DNA from: Paludibacter propionicigenes WB4
GTDB lineage: Bacteria; Bacteroidota; Bacteroidia; Bacteroidales; Paludibacteraceae
Reading direction: 5' to 3'
Length of the DNA: 64,000 bases
Assembly: GCF_000183135.1 (NCBI RefSeq)
Contig: NC_014734.1
Coordinates: 1,054,001 to 1,118,000 of the forward strand
This document shows positions 1 through 8,830 of this stretch, in pieces. The notes below the pieces were generated by a model. It was not told the DNA's origin. It searched no databases and worked only from the letters and a program-made list of their open reading frames with translations. The translations under genes were made by a program, and so were the position numbers. How positions within the stretch are numbered: the first letter of the stretch is position 1; every line of letters begins with the position of its first letter.

Positions 1-767
1 TGGCAGCAAAAGAAGCCAACTTGTCGGTACTAACGCTGGAGCAGGATACTTTGGGAGGAACAGTTTTTAATTTTCCCCGCTCCAAGGTGGTAATGACTTC
101 TGCCATGGAACTTCCGCTACACGGTAAGGTTAAGTTCAGAGAAACGTCCAAGACCCAACTGCTTGACTTATGGCACTCGGTTTTGGCTAAGAATGAAATC
201 ACGGTAAAAGAAAACTCTAAAGTGCAGGCCATAATTCCCGATGATGGAATTTTTAAAGTTCAAACAGCACAGGGTGAAACATATACTTCGAAGACGGTTT
301 TACTTTCGATAGGAAGACGCGGAACTCCGCAAAAGCTGAACGTTCCCGGTGAAGATACAGAGAAAGTAGCATATAAACTGTTGGAGGCGGAGGAAATTCA
401 GCATAAAAAGATACTGGTAGTAGGTGGAGGCGATTCTGCTATAGAGGCTGCTTTATTACTGATGCATCAAAATAAAGTCACTCTGTCGTACAGAGGTGAA
501 GCTTTCAGTAGGTTGAAGCTTACGAACAATGAGAAAATTAAAGCTGCCATCAGTCAGGGTTTGATAGACATGAAATTCGGAACGAATGTAGTTTCTATTC
601 ACGAAGGCTACGTTTTATATACCGAAAATCAGTCGGCAGATACGTTGAAGCTGGAGAACGATTTGGTCTATATTTTTGCAGGAGGCGAATTACCTACCGA
701 GTTTTTGAAAAAAACCGGAATAAACGTAACCACCAAATATGGTGAAAAAGTGCTTAAACACAAATAA
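1..767 (+). CDS. FAD/NAD(P)-binding oxidoreductase, 3' part
   Basis: The gene is cut by the left edge. The frame is open from base 3, and the TTG at 21 is an internal codon, not a start. The product resembles thioredoxin-reductase-like flavoproteins. It keeps the second dinucleotide-binding glycine motif GGGDSAIEAA (about 418-450), which binds NAD(P)H, and a C-terminal stretch (YIFAGGELP, near 670-700) typical of the FAD-binding end. The first FAD-binding GxGxxG lies outside the window. The gene ends 55 bp before a 20-haem cytochrome gene on the same strand, so it may feed electrons from NAD(P)H into that chain. This is inferred from position only. The exact subfamily is uncertain because the N-terminus is missing. 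Confidence 0.8.
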   Translation, partial: AAKEANLSVLTLEQDTLGGTVFNFPRSKVVMTSAMELPLHGKVKFRETSKTQLLDLWHSVLAKNEITVKENSKVQAIIPDDGIFKVQTAQGETYTSKTVLLSIGRRGTPQKLNVPGEDTEKVAYKLLEAEEIQHKKILVVGGGDSAIEAALLLMHQNKVTLSYRGEAFSRLKLTNNEKIKAAISQGLIDMKFGTNVVSIHEGYVLYTENQSADTLKLENDLVYIFAGGELPTEFLKKTGINVTTKYGEKVLKHK

Positions 768-822
768 TTTGTGTATGTTTGAATTTTATTTTTATTGTCG
801 GAGAAATTATTGACATTTTCTT

Positions 823-2421
823 ATGAACTGTAAGACAAAATTACTTATACTTGGAATTTTACTTCTACTCATTCCCCGAGCAGTCGCTCAAATATCGCCG
901 GGCGATTTAAGCAAAGCCCATGCCGGTTTAGAGGGTGTAAGTAATTGTACCAAATGCCACTCGGTGGGCAGCAATAAAGTTACCCGCGAAAAATGCTTAA
1001 GCTGTCACAAAGAGATTCAGGCCAATATCAACGCCAACAAAGGATTTCACGCTTCCGCCGATGTTACCGGAAAGCAATGTACCGAATGCCATAACGAGCA
1101 TCACGGTCGTAATTTTCAATTAATCCGACTGGACAAAAAGACTTTCAACCACAGCAAAACCGGCTTTGAGTTGAAAGGAGTGCATGCCCGACAAGAATGC
1201 AAAGCCTGCCATAAACCCGCATTCATTACCGACCCGAAATTGAAAAACAAACCGGGCACTATGTTGGGACTTAACAAGCAATGTTTAAGCTGTCACGAAG
1301 ATTTTCATAAAGGCCGAATGTCGGCAAACTGCGCTAGCTGTCACAATTTCGAGTCATTTAAGAAAGTAAGTAATTTTGATCATAACACCACAAGATTTCC
1401 TCTGCTGGGCGAACACAAAACTGTGTCTTGCGACAAATGCCACAAAACTCAGATTATTGATGGTAAACCTGTTCAGCAATTCAGAGGACTCGAATTTGCC
1501 AATTGTAATGCCTGCCACAAAGATCCGCACGAAAACAGATTTGGGCAGGATTGTAAACAATGCCATACCGAAAAATCATTCCATACTATAAAAGGAATTA
1601 GTACGTTTAATCATGATAAAACGGGATTTCCGCTGGTAGGTGCGCATAAAACAGTAGATTGCAAATTATGTCATAAAGGAAAAATGACCGACCCTATCAG
1701 GCACAATCGCTGTTCGGATTGTCATACAGACTATCATAAAGGAGAATTTGCAAAGAACGGTGTTTCGCCGGATTGCAAGCAATGTCATACAGAGAAATCG
1801 TTTTCGCCAAGTACGTTCTCTGTTGAGAAGCATAAACAAACTAAGTTTCCATTAGAAGGGGCTCATCAGGCCACAGCCTGTAATGCATGCCACCAGAAAG
1901 CAACCGGGTGGACATTCAGAAACATCGGTGGCAGTAAATGCGTTGACTGTCATAAAAACGTACACAAAGGATTTATTCCCGACAGGTTTATGCCTAATGA
2001 AAACTGTACGGCTTGCCATACGGTGAACAGTTGGAAAAAGCCTAACTTTGATCATTCAAAAACAGGATTTAAACTGGATGGAGCTCATGCACAAGTAGCT
2101 TGTGCCGAATGCCATTATCGCAAGAATGATAAGGGAGTAAGAGTACAGAAATTTGCCGGATTATCGAAAGACTGTGCAGCTTGTCACAATAATCCGCACG
2201 TTGGTCAGTTTGAAGTAAACGGAAGAACGAACTGTACCCAATGCCACACTACTGAGAGTTGGCATAAAACAAAATATGACCATAACACGTCAAGATTTAA
2301 ACTGGATGGGGCACACGCAACTGTAAAATGCGACGCATGCCACAAACGAGTAACAGACGAAAAAGGAACCTATATTCAATACAAATTTAAGAGCATCGAA
2401 TGTTCTACCTGTCATTCATAA
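823..2421 (+). CDS. Secreted 20-haem cytochrome c
   Basis: The protein has 532 residues. A signal peptide (about 1-23, ending AVAQ) is followed by 20 CxxCH haem c attachment motifs spread to the very C-terminus (CSTCHS). Six times a block FxHxxTxFxLxGxH precedes a CxxCH, so the protein is built from internal repeats whose extra His residues are candidate distal haem ligands. No membrane helix follows the signal peptide, so it should be periplasmic or on the outer surface. It begins a tight group with a second multihaem cytochrome (15 bp gap) and a beta-barrel gene. A TATGTTTG sequence at 774-781 could be its promoter. The role is inferred: long-range electron transfer, possibly to extracellular or periplasmic acceptors. 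No catalytic motif for a specific reductase was recognised. Confidence 0.9.
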   Translation: MNCKTKLLILGILLLLIPRAVAQISPGDLSKAHAGLEGVSNCTKCHSVGSNKVTREKCLSCHKEIQANINANKGFHASADVTGKQCTECHNEHHGRNFQLIRLDKKTFNHSKTGFELKGVHARQECKACHKPAFITDPKLKNKPGTMLGLNKQCLSCHEDFHKGRMSANCASCHNFESFKKVSNFDHNTTRFPLLGEHKTVSCDKCHKTQIIDGKPVQQFRGLEFANCNACHKDPHENRFGQDCKQCHTEKSFHTIKGISTFNHDKTGFPLVGAHKTVDCKLCHKGKMTDPIRHNRCSDCHTDYHKGEFAKNGVSPDCKQCHTEKSFSPSTFSVEKHKQTKFPLEGAHQATACNACHQKATGWTFRNIGGSKCVDCHKNVHKGFIPDRFMPNENCTACHTVNSWKKPNFDHSKTGFKLDGAHAQVACAECHYRKNDKGVRVQKFAGLSKDCAACHNNPHVGQFEVNGRTNCTQCHTTESWHKTKYDHNTSRFKLDGAHATVKCDACHKRVTDEKGTYIQYKFKSIECSTCHS

Positions 2422-2436
2422 GTTAGCCCGTACAAT

Positions 2437-3375
2437 ATGCGTAAACTATTGCTGTACATATTATCCACACTGACTCTTAGTGTTACTGCCGTTAATTCTC
2501 CGCACGGAGCCAACTTTAAAATTGACTGTGCGGTGTGCCATACTGCCGATAACTGGAAGAAAATCAAAGACGGTGGTTTTAATCATAACAAAACGCACTT
2601 CCCGTTAGTGGGTCAGCATAAAACTGTCAGTTGCCGGCAATGCCACAAGTCGCTGGACTTTAAACAAGCGTCGACCGACTGTGCTAGCTGCCATGCCGAT
2701 GTGCATCAGGGTACCGTAGGGCGTGATTGCGCTCGCTGCCACACTCCGAACTCCTGGATAGTGACTAAAATTAAACAACTACACCGCCAAGCCGGATTCG
2801 ATTTGGCAGGTGCTCACGCAGCGGCCGACTGTAACCGCTGTCATACCTCTGCATCATCGCTTCAGTTCAAAAACATACGTACCGATTGTTATGCCTGTCA
2901 TAAAGCAAAATATGATGCAACGACAACTCCCAACCACCGTGCTGTAGGTTTCGATACCGACTGTGCACGCTGTCATAACATGGTGGGGCGCGACTGGAAT
3001 TCTTATGGCAAAGGCTTTGACCACGGAGCTTTCCCGTTGACCGGAGGGCATAAACTGGCCTGCGATGCCTGCCATATAAATAACGATTATAAAACAAAAC
3101 TATCGCCCAATTGCAGCAGTTGCCACAGTGTGGACAATAACAATTCGGTGGCTGCGCATAAAACTAAATTTATGGCTTTCGATTGCTCTGCCTGCCACAG
3201 CTCCAAAGGTTGGAATGTGATTAGTTTCAAACAACACGACGGCAGTTTTGGAAAGATATATTCGGGCAAACACAAGGGAAAATGGAGCAGTTGCACAGAC
3301 TGTCATACAAACAACAGTTCATATCAGCCAAGCTGCCGGAAATGCCACGATTTCAGTACGGGCAAATTGCCATAA
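2437..3375 (+). CDS. Secreted 12-haem cytochrome c
   Basis: The protein has 312 residues with a signal peptide (about 1-19) and 12 CxxCH motifs. It shares the HxxTxFPLxGxH plus CxxCH repeat with the 20-haem protein just upstream (15 bp between them), so the two probably arose from one repeat family. It has no transmembrane segment after the leader. Haem content and position suggest an electron-transfer partner of the upstream cytochrome, with the beta-barrel protein downstream. The order along the chain cannot be told from sequence. Confidence 0.9.
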   Translation: MRKLLLYILSTLTLSVTAVNSPHGANFKIDCAVCHTADNWKKIKDGGFNHNKTHFPLVGQHKTVSCRQCHKSLDFKQASTDCASCHADVHQGTVGRDCARCHTPNSWIVTKIKQLHRQAGFDLAGAHAAADCNRCHTSASSLQFKNIRTDCYACHKAKYDATTTPNHRAVGFDTDCARCHNMVGRDWNSYGKGFDHGAFPLTGGHKLACDACHINNDYKTKLSPNCSSCHSVDNNNSVAAHKTKFMAFDCSACHSSKGWNVISFKQHDGSFGKIYSGKHKGKWSSCTDCHTNNSSYQPSCRKCHDFSTGKLP

Positions 3376-3447
3376 ATCGTTTTCAGTGTTATACGGTTGT
3401 TCAACATCAAACACAGCTATTAAATATCTCTATACTAAGGTAAAGGT

Positions 3448-5073
3448 ATGAAGTACATATTCATTTTCGTATTATTTTTATGTAGCTCAGTTCTTTCCGG
3501 ACAAAACACCGGAAAGTTTCTGGAGGGAAAAGTATCTTACCTGAGCTCGCAGCATGTGTACGTACAGTTTGTAAGCACCGAAGGAATTCAGCCCGGCGAC
3601 ACACTATTCCTGTCGAAAAATAAAGCGTATGTCCCCGTACTGACCGTAAGCAGTTTATCTTCCATTTCGTGTATGGCTGTGCCTCTTTCATCGGTAGGAC
3701 TTTCGGTGTCTACTCCTATTTATGCTCGTCCACGAACAGATTCCAAACAAGCTTCGTTGGATGTAGTAGCACAAAGAACCCAAACCCCCATTGCGGTAAA
3801 CGATATTGCAATCAACAAAGTAGGTGCGACCGAAACCTACAAAGATCATAAAAGCAAGGTAGATGGACGACTATCCCTGTCATCCTACACCAATATATAT
3901 TCTACTTCGCCATCGTTTTATCAAACCACCCAGCGGTTTCGCTACAACCTGGGTCTGAACGTCAGACACATTGGCAATTCGAACCTGTCGATGGAAAGTA
4001 ACCTGTCATTTACCCACAAGCTCAACGATAATGTGGTGCTGCACGACGCCTTGAAAGTATATGATCTGAATCTGAAATATGACTTTGACAAAACATCCTC
4101 ACTTACGCTGGGACGAAAAATCAATATCAACATGGCTAATGCAGGAGCTGTGGATGGACTGCAATACGAGAAAAAACTAAAGAACTTCACCGTAGGGGCA
4201 TTGGTGGGTTCCAGACCCGATTCGGTATATGGTTTTGATCCGAAACTGCTACAGTTTGCCGCATTTGCCAGTCATAATATCCAGACTGAGAGCGGCTATA
4301 TGCTTACTTCGCTGGCGTTTTTCAACCAAATGACCAAATTTCAGACAGGACGGAGGTTCATGTACTTCCAACACAGCAATTCTTTACTGAAAAACCTGGA
4401 TTTATTCTGTTCATTCGAAGTGGATTTATACAATGCCCGCGACTCCAGCAATACAATTGACCTGACGGGTGCATACGTATCGCTGCGCTACCGGCCTTTC
4501 AGAAAGCTGTCGCTGTCGCTATCCTACGACGCACGTAAAAACATATACTACTACGAAACATACAAAAGCAAAAGAGACAGTCTGCTGGAAAAAGAAACCC
4601 GGCAGGGCTACCGCTTTCAGTTCAATTACCGTCCGTTCAGAAAACTGTCGTGGGGCGGAACAGCTGGTTATCGCTTACAGACCCCGAGCAGCAAGGCTGC
4701 ATTGAACGGTTACACCTACCTCACCTACTCTCAACTGCCGTTTATTGACGTATCGGCCACTTTATTTGCCACTATGAACAAATCCGACAATATGGATGGA
4801 AATGACTATGGCATAACCCTGTCGCGTGATATTATTGATGGAAAACTATCGGTAGATGTGGAATACAGGCGGGAAAATTACAACCTGAGCAACTATAAAA
4901 CCACCACCCTGCCCAATATATCGCTGGTAACGCTGAAAGAGCAAACGGCCGACCTCAGCTTTTCCTGGCGGTTATCAAAAAAGCTGACACTGTCTGCCGA
5001 CTTTGAAGGGAGTATTGATGCCGACAAAAACTACAACGGACGCGCGTTTATCAATCTGAGTCAACGATTCTGA
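3448..5073 (+). CDS. Predicted outer-membrane beta-barrel protein
   Basis: The protein has 541 residues with a signal peptide (about 1-18, ending LSGQ). An N-terminal part of about 100 residues is beta-rich. The remainder alternates hydrophobic and polar residues with many aromatic residues and ends in Phe (NLSQRF), the usual signature of a barrel recognised by the BAM machinery. It lies 72 bp after the 12-haem cytochrome, in the same direction. In porin-cytochrome conduits of other phyla a barrel holds a multihaem cytochrome through the outer membrane. A similar role here is inferred from layout, not from similarity to MtrB or PioB. No CxxC motif characteristic of MtrB was seen. Confidence 0.65.
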   Translation: MKYIFIFVLFLCSSVLSGQNTGKFLEGKVSYLSSQHVYVQFVSTEGIQPGDTLFLSKNKAYVPVLTVSSLSSISCMAVPLSSVGLSVSTPIYARPRTDSKQASLDVVAQRTQTPIAVNDIAINKVGATETYKDHKSKVDGRLSLSSYTNIYSTSPSFYQTTQRFRYNLGLNVRHIGNSNLSMESNLSFTHKLNDNVVLHDALKVYDLNLKYDFDKTSSLTLGRKININMANAGAVDGLQYEKKLKNFTVGALVGSRPDSVYGFDPKLLQFAAFASHNIQTESGYMLTSLAFFNQMTKFQTGRRFMYFQHSNSLLKNLDLFCSFEVDLYNARDSSNTIDLTGAYVSLRYRPFRKLSLSLSYDARKNIYYYETYKSKRDSLLEKETRQGYRFQFNYRPFRKLSWGGTAGYRLQTPSSKAALNGYTYLTYSQLPFIDVSATLFATMNKSDNMDGNDYGITLSRDIIDGKLSVDVEYRRENYNLSNYKTTTLPNISLVTLKEQTADLSFSWRLSKKLTLSADFEGSIDADKNYNGRAFINLSQRF

Positions 5074-5121
5074 AAAAGATCAAGACCCCAAGCTCAATCG
5101 AACGGGGTTTGGGATAACTCC

Positions 5122-5153
5122 TTTGGGAATACAACGTAAATTGTTTACTTTTG
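5122..5153 (+). promoter_or_regulatory. Bacteroidetes-type promoter for the TPR regulator gene
   Basis: TTTG at 5122-5125 and TACTTTTG at 5146-5153 are separated by 20 bp. This matches the -33 TTTG and -7 TAnnTTTG elements used by the Bacteroidetes primary sigma factor. The start codon at 5179 follows by about 25 bp, so transcription would begin just before the gene and separate it from the cytochrome cluster. Confidence 0.65.
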
Positions 5154-5178
5154 CACTTGAACTCTCCGCTATCTGTTT

Positions 5179-6780
5179 ATGTGCGCTAAACAACGAATAC
5201 TGTTTTTATATCTGCTATGTCTATGCTTAACCGGCTGCTCGCTGATGCCCAATGAGCTGAAAACCGCCGAACAGCTGCTGGAACAACAACCGGACTCAGC
5301 TTATCGTATGCTGCAGAAAATATCGCCCGATAAATACCAATCGGGTGCTGCGCGCGCTTTGTACGGACTCCTTATGATAGAGACGCTCGACAAGAAGATG
5401 CTCCCGCTCAAGCCCGACTCGTTGCTCGATTACTCTATAGCGTATTACGAAGAACATCCCGACAAGGACCGGCTGGCTACCTGCTACCTTTACAAAGGAA
5501 GATCCTACAAGTATGTTTTTTTGTACGAGAAAGCTATAGAATTCTACCTGAAAGCACTCGATGAAGCCGCAGGTTATAAAAACAACATGCTGTTGGGACG
5601 AATTTATTTCGATCTGGGCGATATCTATAATATCCAGAGAGATTATACATTGGCACGCCAAAAATACAAAACGGCTTACTCATTCTTTAAAAAAGAAAAC
5701 TCGCAGGTTCTGGCGTTCTACTCACTCTTAAACATTGGAAGAACCTATCATGCAGCCGGGAGTTACCAACTGGCGCAATCGTATTATCCCAAAATTTTGC
5801 GATACGCGAAAGACTCGCTACAAAAAGGAGCTTTATATCAGGAAATGGGACTCAACTTTTACGACTCCAAAAAACCGGACTCGGCCTTGGTATATTACAG
5901 GCAAATCATAAACTATCCCTATATAGCAAACAATCGTGCTATCCGTTATTATTTTCTGTCCGATCTGTTTTTTGATTTGGAACAACCGGACTCCGCCTAT
6001 TATTATGCCATAAGAGCTTTCAACTATAACCCGGATATTCGGACACAACGGGAATGCTACCGCGTACTGGCTAACTGTGCCAGCACGAAGAAAAACATGG
6101 AGGATATCAAGAAGTACATTCCTAAATACCAGGATTGTTCGGACTCGATACGCAAGATAGACGCGCAAACCAAAGGTAGTTTTATAGAAACAATGCACAG
6201 TGCAAAAAAAGAAGCCATTAAATCCAACAGCAGATTCTCGATTGCATTGGTGCTGCTGATGTGCGTAGTAGCATCGGGTCTTGTGTTCTATTATTTGAAA
6301 CATAGCAAAAATCTGAAAGAAAAGAAACTGTTGGAGGAATCTCACGTACAGCAAAAGGCCGGAATCAGAAAAGACGTAATGCGTAAATACAGTGAAAACC
6401 TGCTCCATAAAATAGAAACACTAAAAGCAAAACGAGCCAATGAGCGAAAAAAAGCCAGTCATGCAGAGAATGTATTGCAGGATAGAAAAATCTATGACGA
6501 ATTGCTTCAGATACACAATCCCGAATTGTTTTTCTCCGAAATGGACAGCGTACTCAACAACCTGGTAAGCAAACTAAAGAAACAATACCCATCACTCACC
6601 ACCAAGGAAATAAGCTGGTGCTGCCTGACCCTGTTGAACATACCCACTACCGACATCTACCTGCTGCTTGACTATACGGTAGACGGACTGAAATCGATGC
6701 GTAAACGCCTGGCAAACAAAGTAAATCTGAAAGGAGTGTCCGAATTGAACGATTTTCTCATCAGAATGCTGGCCGAATAA
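5179..6780 (+). CDS. TPR lipoprotein with membrane helix and C-terminal HTH-like region
   Basis: The protein has 533 residues. A lipobox (LTGC, Cys near 20) ends the leader. TPR-like helical repeats fill about 30-330, including clear YYEEHPDKD and KAIEFYLKALDEA units. One transmembrane helix lies near 352-373, followed by a Lys/Arg-rich coiled coil. The last ~70 residues (LTTKEISWCCLTLLN ... SMRKRLANKVN) resemble the winged or LuxR-type helix-turn-helix found in Bacteroidetes TPR regulators. The layout suggests a membrane-anchored sensor with a cytoplasmic DNA-binding tail. The lipoprotein Cys and the inner-membrane helix are an odd pairing, and the Cys may not be lipidated. A DUF3244-type secreted protein follows, a common neighbour of this family. 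Confidence 0.75.
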   Translation: MCAKQRILFLYLLCLCLTGCSLMPNELKTAEQLLEQQPDSAYRMLQKISPDKYQSGAARALYGLLMIETLDKKMLPLKPDSLLDYSIAYYEEHPDKDRLATCYLYKGRSYKYVFLYEKAIEFYLKALDEAAGYKNNMLLGRIYFDLGDIYNIQRDYTLARQKYKTAYSFFKKENSQVLAFYSLLNIGRTYHAAGSYQLAQSYYPKILRYAKDSLQKGALYQEMGLNFYDSKKPDSALVYYRQIINYPYIANNRAIRYYFLSDLFFDLEQPDSAYYYAIRAFNYNPDIRTQRECYRVLANCASTKKNMEDIKKYIPKYQDCSDSIRKIDAQTKGSFIETMHSAKKEAIKSNSRFSIALVLLMCVVASGLVFYYLKHSKNLKEKKLLEESHVQQKAGIRKDVMRKYSENLLHKIETLKAKRANERKKASHAENVLQDRKIYDELLQIHNPELFFSEMDSVLNNLVSKLKKQYPSLTTKEISWCCLTLLNIPTTDIYLLLDYTVDGLKSMRKRLANKVNLKGVSELNDFLIRMLAE

Positions 6781-7171
6781 TCCGTAGGTTCGCTCCATCC
6801 GTTTTCATTTATACCGAAATTGTTGCACATATCCACCAGATGGCGCCCAGTGGGTGTCATTTTGTGGATTCTGTCAGTCCTATCCTGAACTGCGAACCCA
6901 ACTTTTCCGAAAACACACACATAATCTACTCATTTTCAGCATTCGTAAACATCTCTGCGAACCCCTGTTTAGCTACCTGAAATTTGGTGAACCTCTGAAA
7001 CTATCCCTAACTTAGCCCAACGAACGATCGCTCGGATTTTTATGAAAACAAGTATTTAATCAACAAGAATTTTTGCATTATGAGATGAATTTAAGACTCC
7101 GAAGTGGTTCATGAACATGAAAGACAACTAAGTCAATTTCATACGGCATAATTCAACAAATTATTTTACGT
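6781..7171. other. Intergenic stretch, no gene seen
   Basis: This 391-bp gap lies between the TPR regulator and the DUF3244-like gene. I found no convincing reading frame, terminator or repeat. The base composition is ordinary. It may contain the promoter of the downstream gene, but no clean TAnnTTTG element was found. Confidence 0.5.
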
Positions 7172-7558
7172 ATGAAAATCTTGAAATCGTTATGTAAAGT
7201 TTGTTTAATCGCAGGCTTTATTTTATCAAGTCAGTTAAGTTTTGCAACAGATATACTTATCAGGAAGGATAATACGCCTCCACCGACACCCGTACAACCT
7301 CATGCTTTGACAGTGAATTTGTATCCGGTTACGGCAGAGATTAATTCTACCAACCTGACAGTAAGTTTTGAAACAACGGTTGGCAGTGCCACAGTTGCAG
7401 TGTACAATGCAGCCGACCAACTCATAACATACCAAACAGTAGATACAGACACCACAGCGGTGGTCAATCTATCGCTTAGCGGTCAGAGTGCAGGCGATTA
7501 TGTAGTTCGTATCAGTTATGGAACAACGCACCTGATTGGCGACTTCCAGATTGAATAA
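7172..7558 (+). CDS. Small secreted DUF3244-like protein
   Basis: The protein has 128 residues with a signal peptide (about 1-25, ending SFA). A single beta-sandwich-like domain follows: alternating strands with SATVAVYNAADQLI and DYVVRISYG, as in DUF3244 and Por-tail-like domains. The end GDFQIE is close to the usual end of this family, so the gene looks complete. Members often sit next to TPR-HTH regulators in Bacteroidetes, as here. The function is unknown. It could be an envelope or surface ligand of the upstream sensor. Confidence 0.65.
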   Translation: MKILKSLCKVCLIAGFILSSQLSFATDILIRKDNTPPPTPVQPHALTVNLYPVTAEINSTNLTVSFETTVGSATVAVYNAADQLITYQTVDTDTTAVVNLSLSGQSAGDYVVRISYGTTHLIGDFQIE

Positions 7559-7567
7559 AATAACCCC

Positions 7568-7706
7568 GATAAGCGGTATAGTCGGATTTAATATAGAGTA
7601 CAGTGAACAGTAAAAAATAAATTTGTTTGACCAACAGAGAACAGTTGCCATAACCCGGACAAGTTTAAATCTTTTTTCTCCCGACTGTACCGCTTATCTT
7701 TTTTTG
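7568..7706 (+). ncRNA. Long-stem structured element ending in a T-run
   Basis: An 18-base arm at 7568-7585 (GATAAGCGGTATAGTCGG) pairs with 7681-7698, with one G-U wobble and no other mismatch. It encloses a 95-base loop, and the second arm runs directly into a T-rich tract (7699-7706). As RNA this is a very long terminator-like stem carrying a large apical domain just downstream of the DUF3244 stop codon. It could be an unusual terminator, a 3'-UTR-derived small RNA, or the remnant of a small inverted-repeat element. Confidence 0.45.
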
Positions 7707-7757
7707 TTGAAGCTTATTTAAACCAGCGAGCAGTTGCCCGAACAGTCGGGAATAGTG

Positions 7758-8009
7758 TTTCAGGGTTGAAATACTTCTCCCGAGGTATCGGGAAATGTTT
7801 TTCAATAGTGAAACAGACCTCCCGGGATGTCAGGATGCTTATTTCAATAGTGAATCAGATCTCCCGAGATGTCGGGACATTTATTTCAACAGTGAAACAG
7901 ATCTCCTGAGATGTCAGGATGCTTATTTCAATAGTGAAACATACTTCCCGAGATGTCGGGATGCTTATTTCAATGGTGAAACAGACTTCCCGAGATGTTA
8001 ATACATTAT
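7758..8009 (+). repeat. Six-copy 42-bp tandem array of hairpins
   Basis: Six head-to-tail units of exactly 42 bp start at 7758, 7800, 7842, 7884, 7926 and 7968. Each opens with TTTCA and a GTTGAAA or GTGAA-type segment and contains a short dyad TCCCGA-GATG-TCGGGA (loop GGTA in unit 1). Unit 4 has the double change TCCTGA/TCAGGA, which keeps pairing. Unit 2 is imperfect and unit 6 has lost the right arm. The array stops 33 bp before the DUF6261 start codon. The units also form an open frame of 14-residue repeats, which I take as a by-product of the 42-bp period. Confidence 0.9.
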
Positions 8010-8042
8010 TTCTAATATATAACCATAAAATTCTTATTAATT

Positions 8043-8744
8043 ATGACAATTTCATTTACTTCGCTTAGCACTAAAGATTTGGCTACATTAAGCCAACGTA
8101 CCATCGTTACATCAGACGAACCGGCATTTTCTATGGTCAGAGACAATCCCCTACTGGCAGCCGTAAAAACAGTTTATAACGAATACGATGGCGTTTACGC
8201 AAAAAAATTCTATACTGGCAAAGGCGATCAGCTTGTGGATGCCGACGATGAACGCGATAATCCCTTTGCCGGACTAAAATCTATATTAATCGGACATGCA
8301 AAAGCCAAAAGCTCTCCTTTCCAACAAGATGCTAAAGATCTATATGCCATTATTGAGAAATACGGTATTGATCTGGATCGTTACAAATGGGCAGAAGAAA
8401 CAGCTCAACTAAAAAAGTTGATCGAGGAACTCGATAAACCTGAAAACATGATGAAAATTGATCGTATGCAACTAAGACCAATAGTAGATCATCTCAAAGA
8501 AGCTCAGTCAAAATTCGAACAGCTGTTTAATGAAATTGCCGGCGAGAACTCCGAACTACACATGATGGAATCAGCATCATCAATGCGCAAAACCCTCGAA
8601 TCAGCTCTGCGTAATTACCTCAACGTAGTAAAAGCCATGAAATCCCAACCGGGATGGAAAGAGCTCTACGCCAAATTGGATGAAATGGTGAAAGCTGCTA
8701 ATAACAGCCGACCCACATCTCAAAAAGACACACCCACAAAATAA
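8043..8744 (+). CDS. DUF6261-like helical protein
   Basis: The protein has 233 residues, no signal peptide, and looks mostly alpha-helical. The segment VDADDERDNPFAGL, followed by KDLYAIIEKYG and AEETAQLKKLIEEL, matches my recollection of the DUF6261 family of Bacteroidetes proteins of unknown function. The C-terminal ~20 residues are low-complexity and polar (SRPTSQKDTPTK). It stands alone between a tandem hairpin array that ends 33 bp upstream and a small Cys-rich protein gene. A second array-plus-helical-protein pair is found at 32.4-33.5 kb. The function is unknown. Confidence 0.7.
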   Translation: MTISFTSLSTKDLATLSQRTIVTSDEPAFSMVRDNPLLAAVKTVYNEYDGVYAKKFYTGKGDQLVDADDERDNPFAGLKSILIGHAKAKSSPFQQDAKDLYAIIEKYGIDLDRYKWAEETAQLKKLIEELDKPENMMKIDRMQLRPIVDHLKEAQSKFEQLFNEIAGENSELHMMESASSMRKTLESALRNYLNVVKAMKSQPGWKELYAKLDEMVKAANNSRPTSQKDTPTK

Positions 8745-8830
8745 ATTAAAACAATGAAGGCAGCAACCCGACTGAATAGGAAGCGATGTTGCTTTCATTG
8801 AAGAAATATAACTTTAATATCAAATTCATC

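Noticed and set aside
5833-6408. 191-residue frame opposite the TPR regulator
   Set aside because: Antisense to a well-supported gene; no motif.
7795-8001. 68-residue frame with 14-residue repeats inside the 42-bp array
   Set aside because: A 42-bp period keeps any frame open as a side effect, the dyads show base-pair rather than codon conservation, and no ribosome site was seen.
7758-8009. CRISPR array
   Set aside because: No variable spacers: units are complete tandem copies with small drift, and no cas gene is near.
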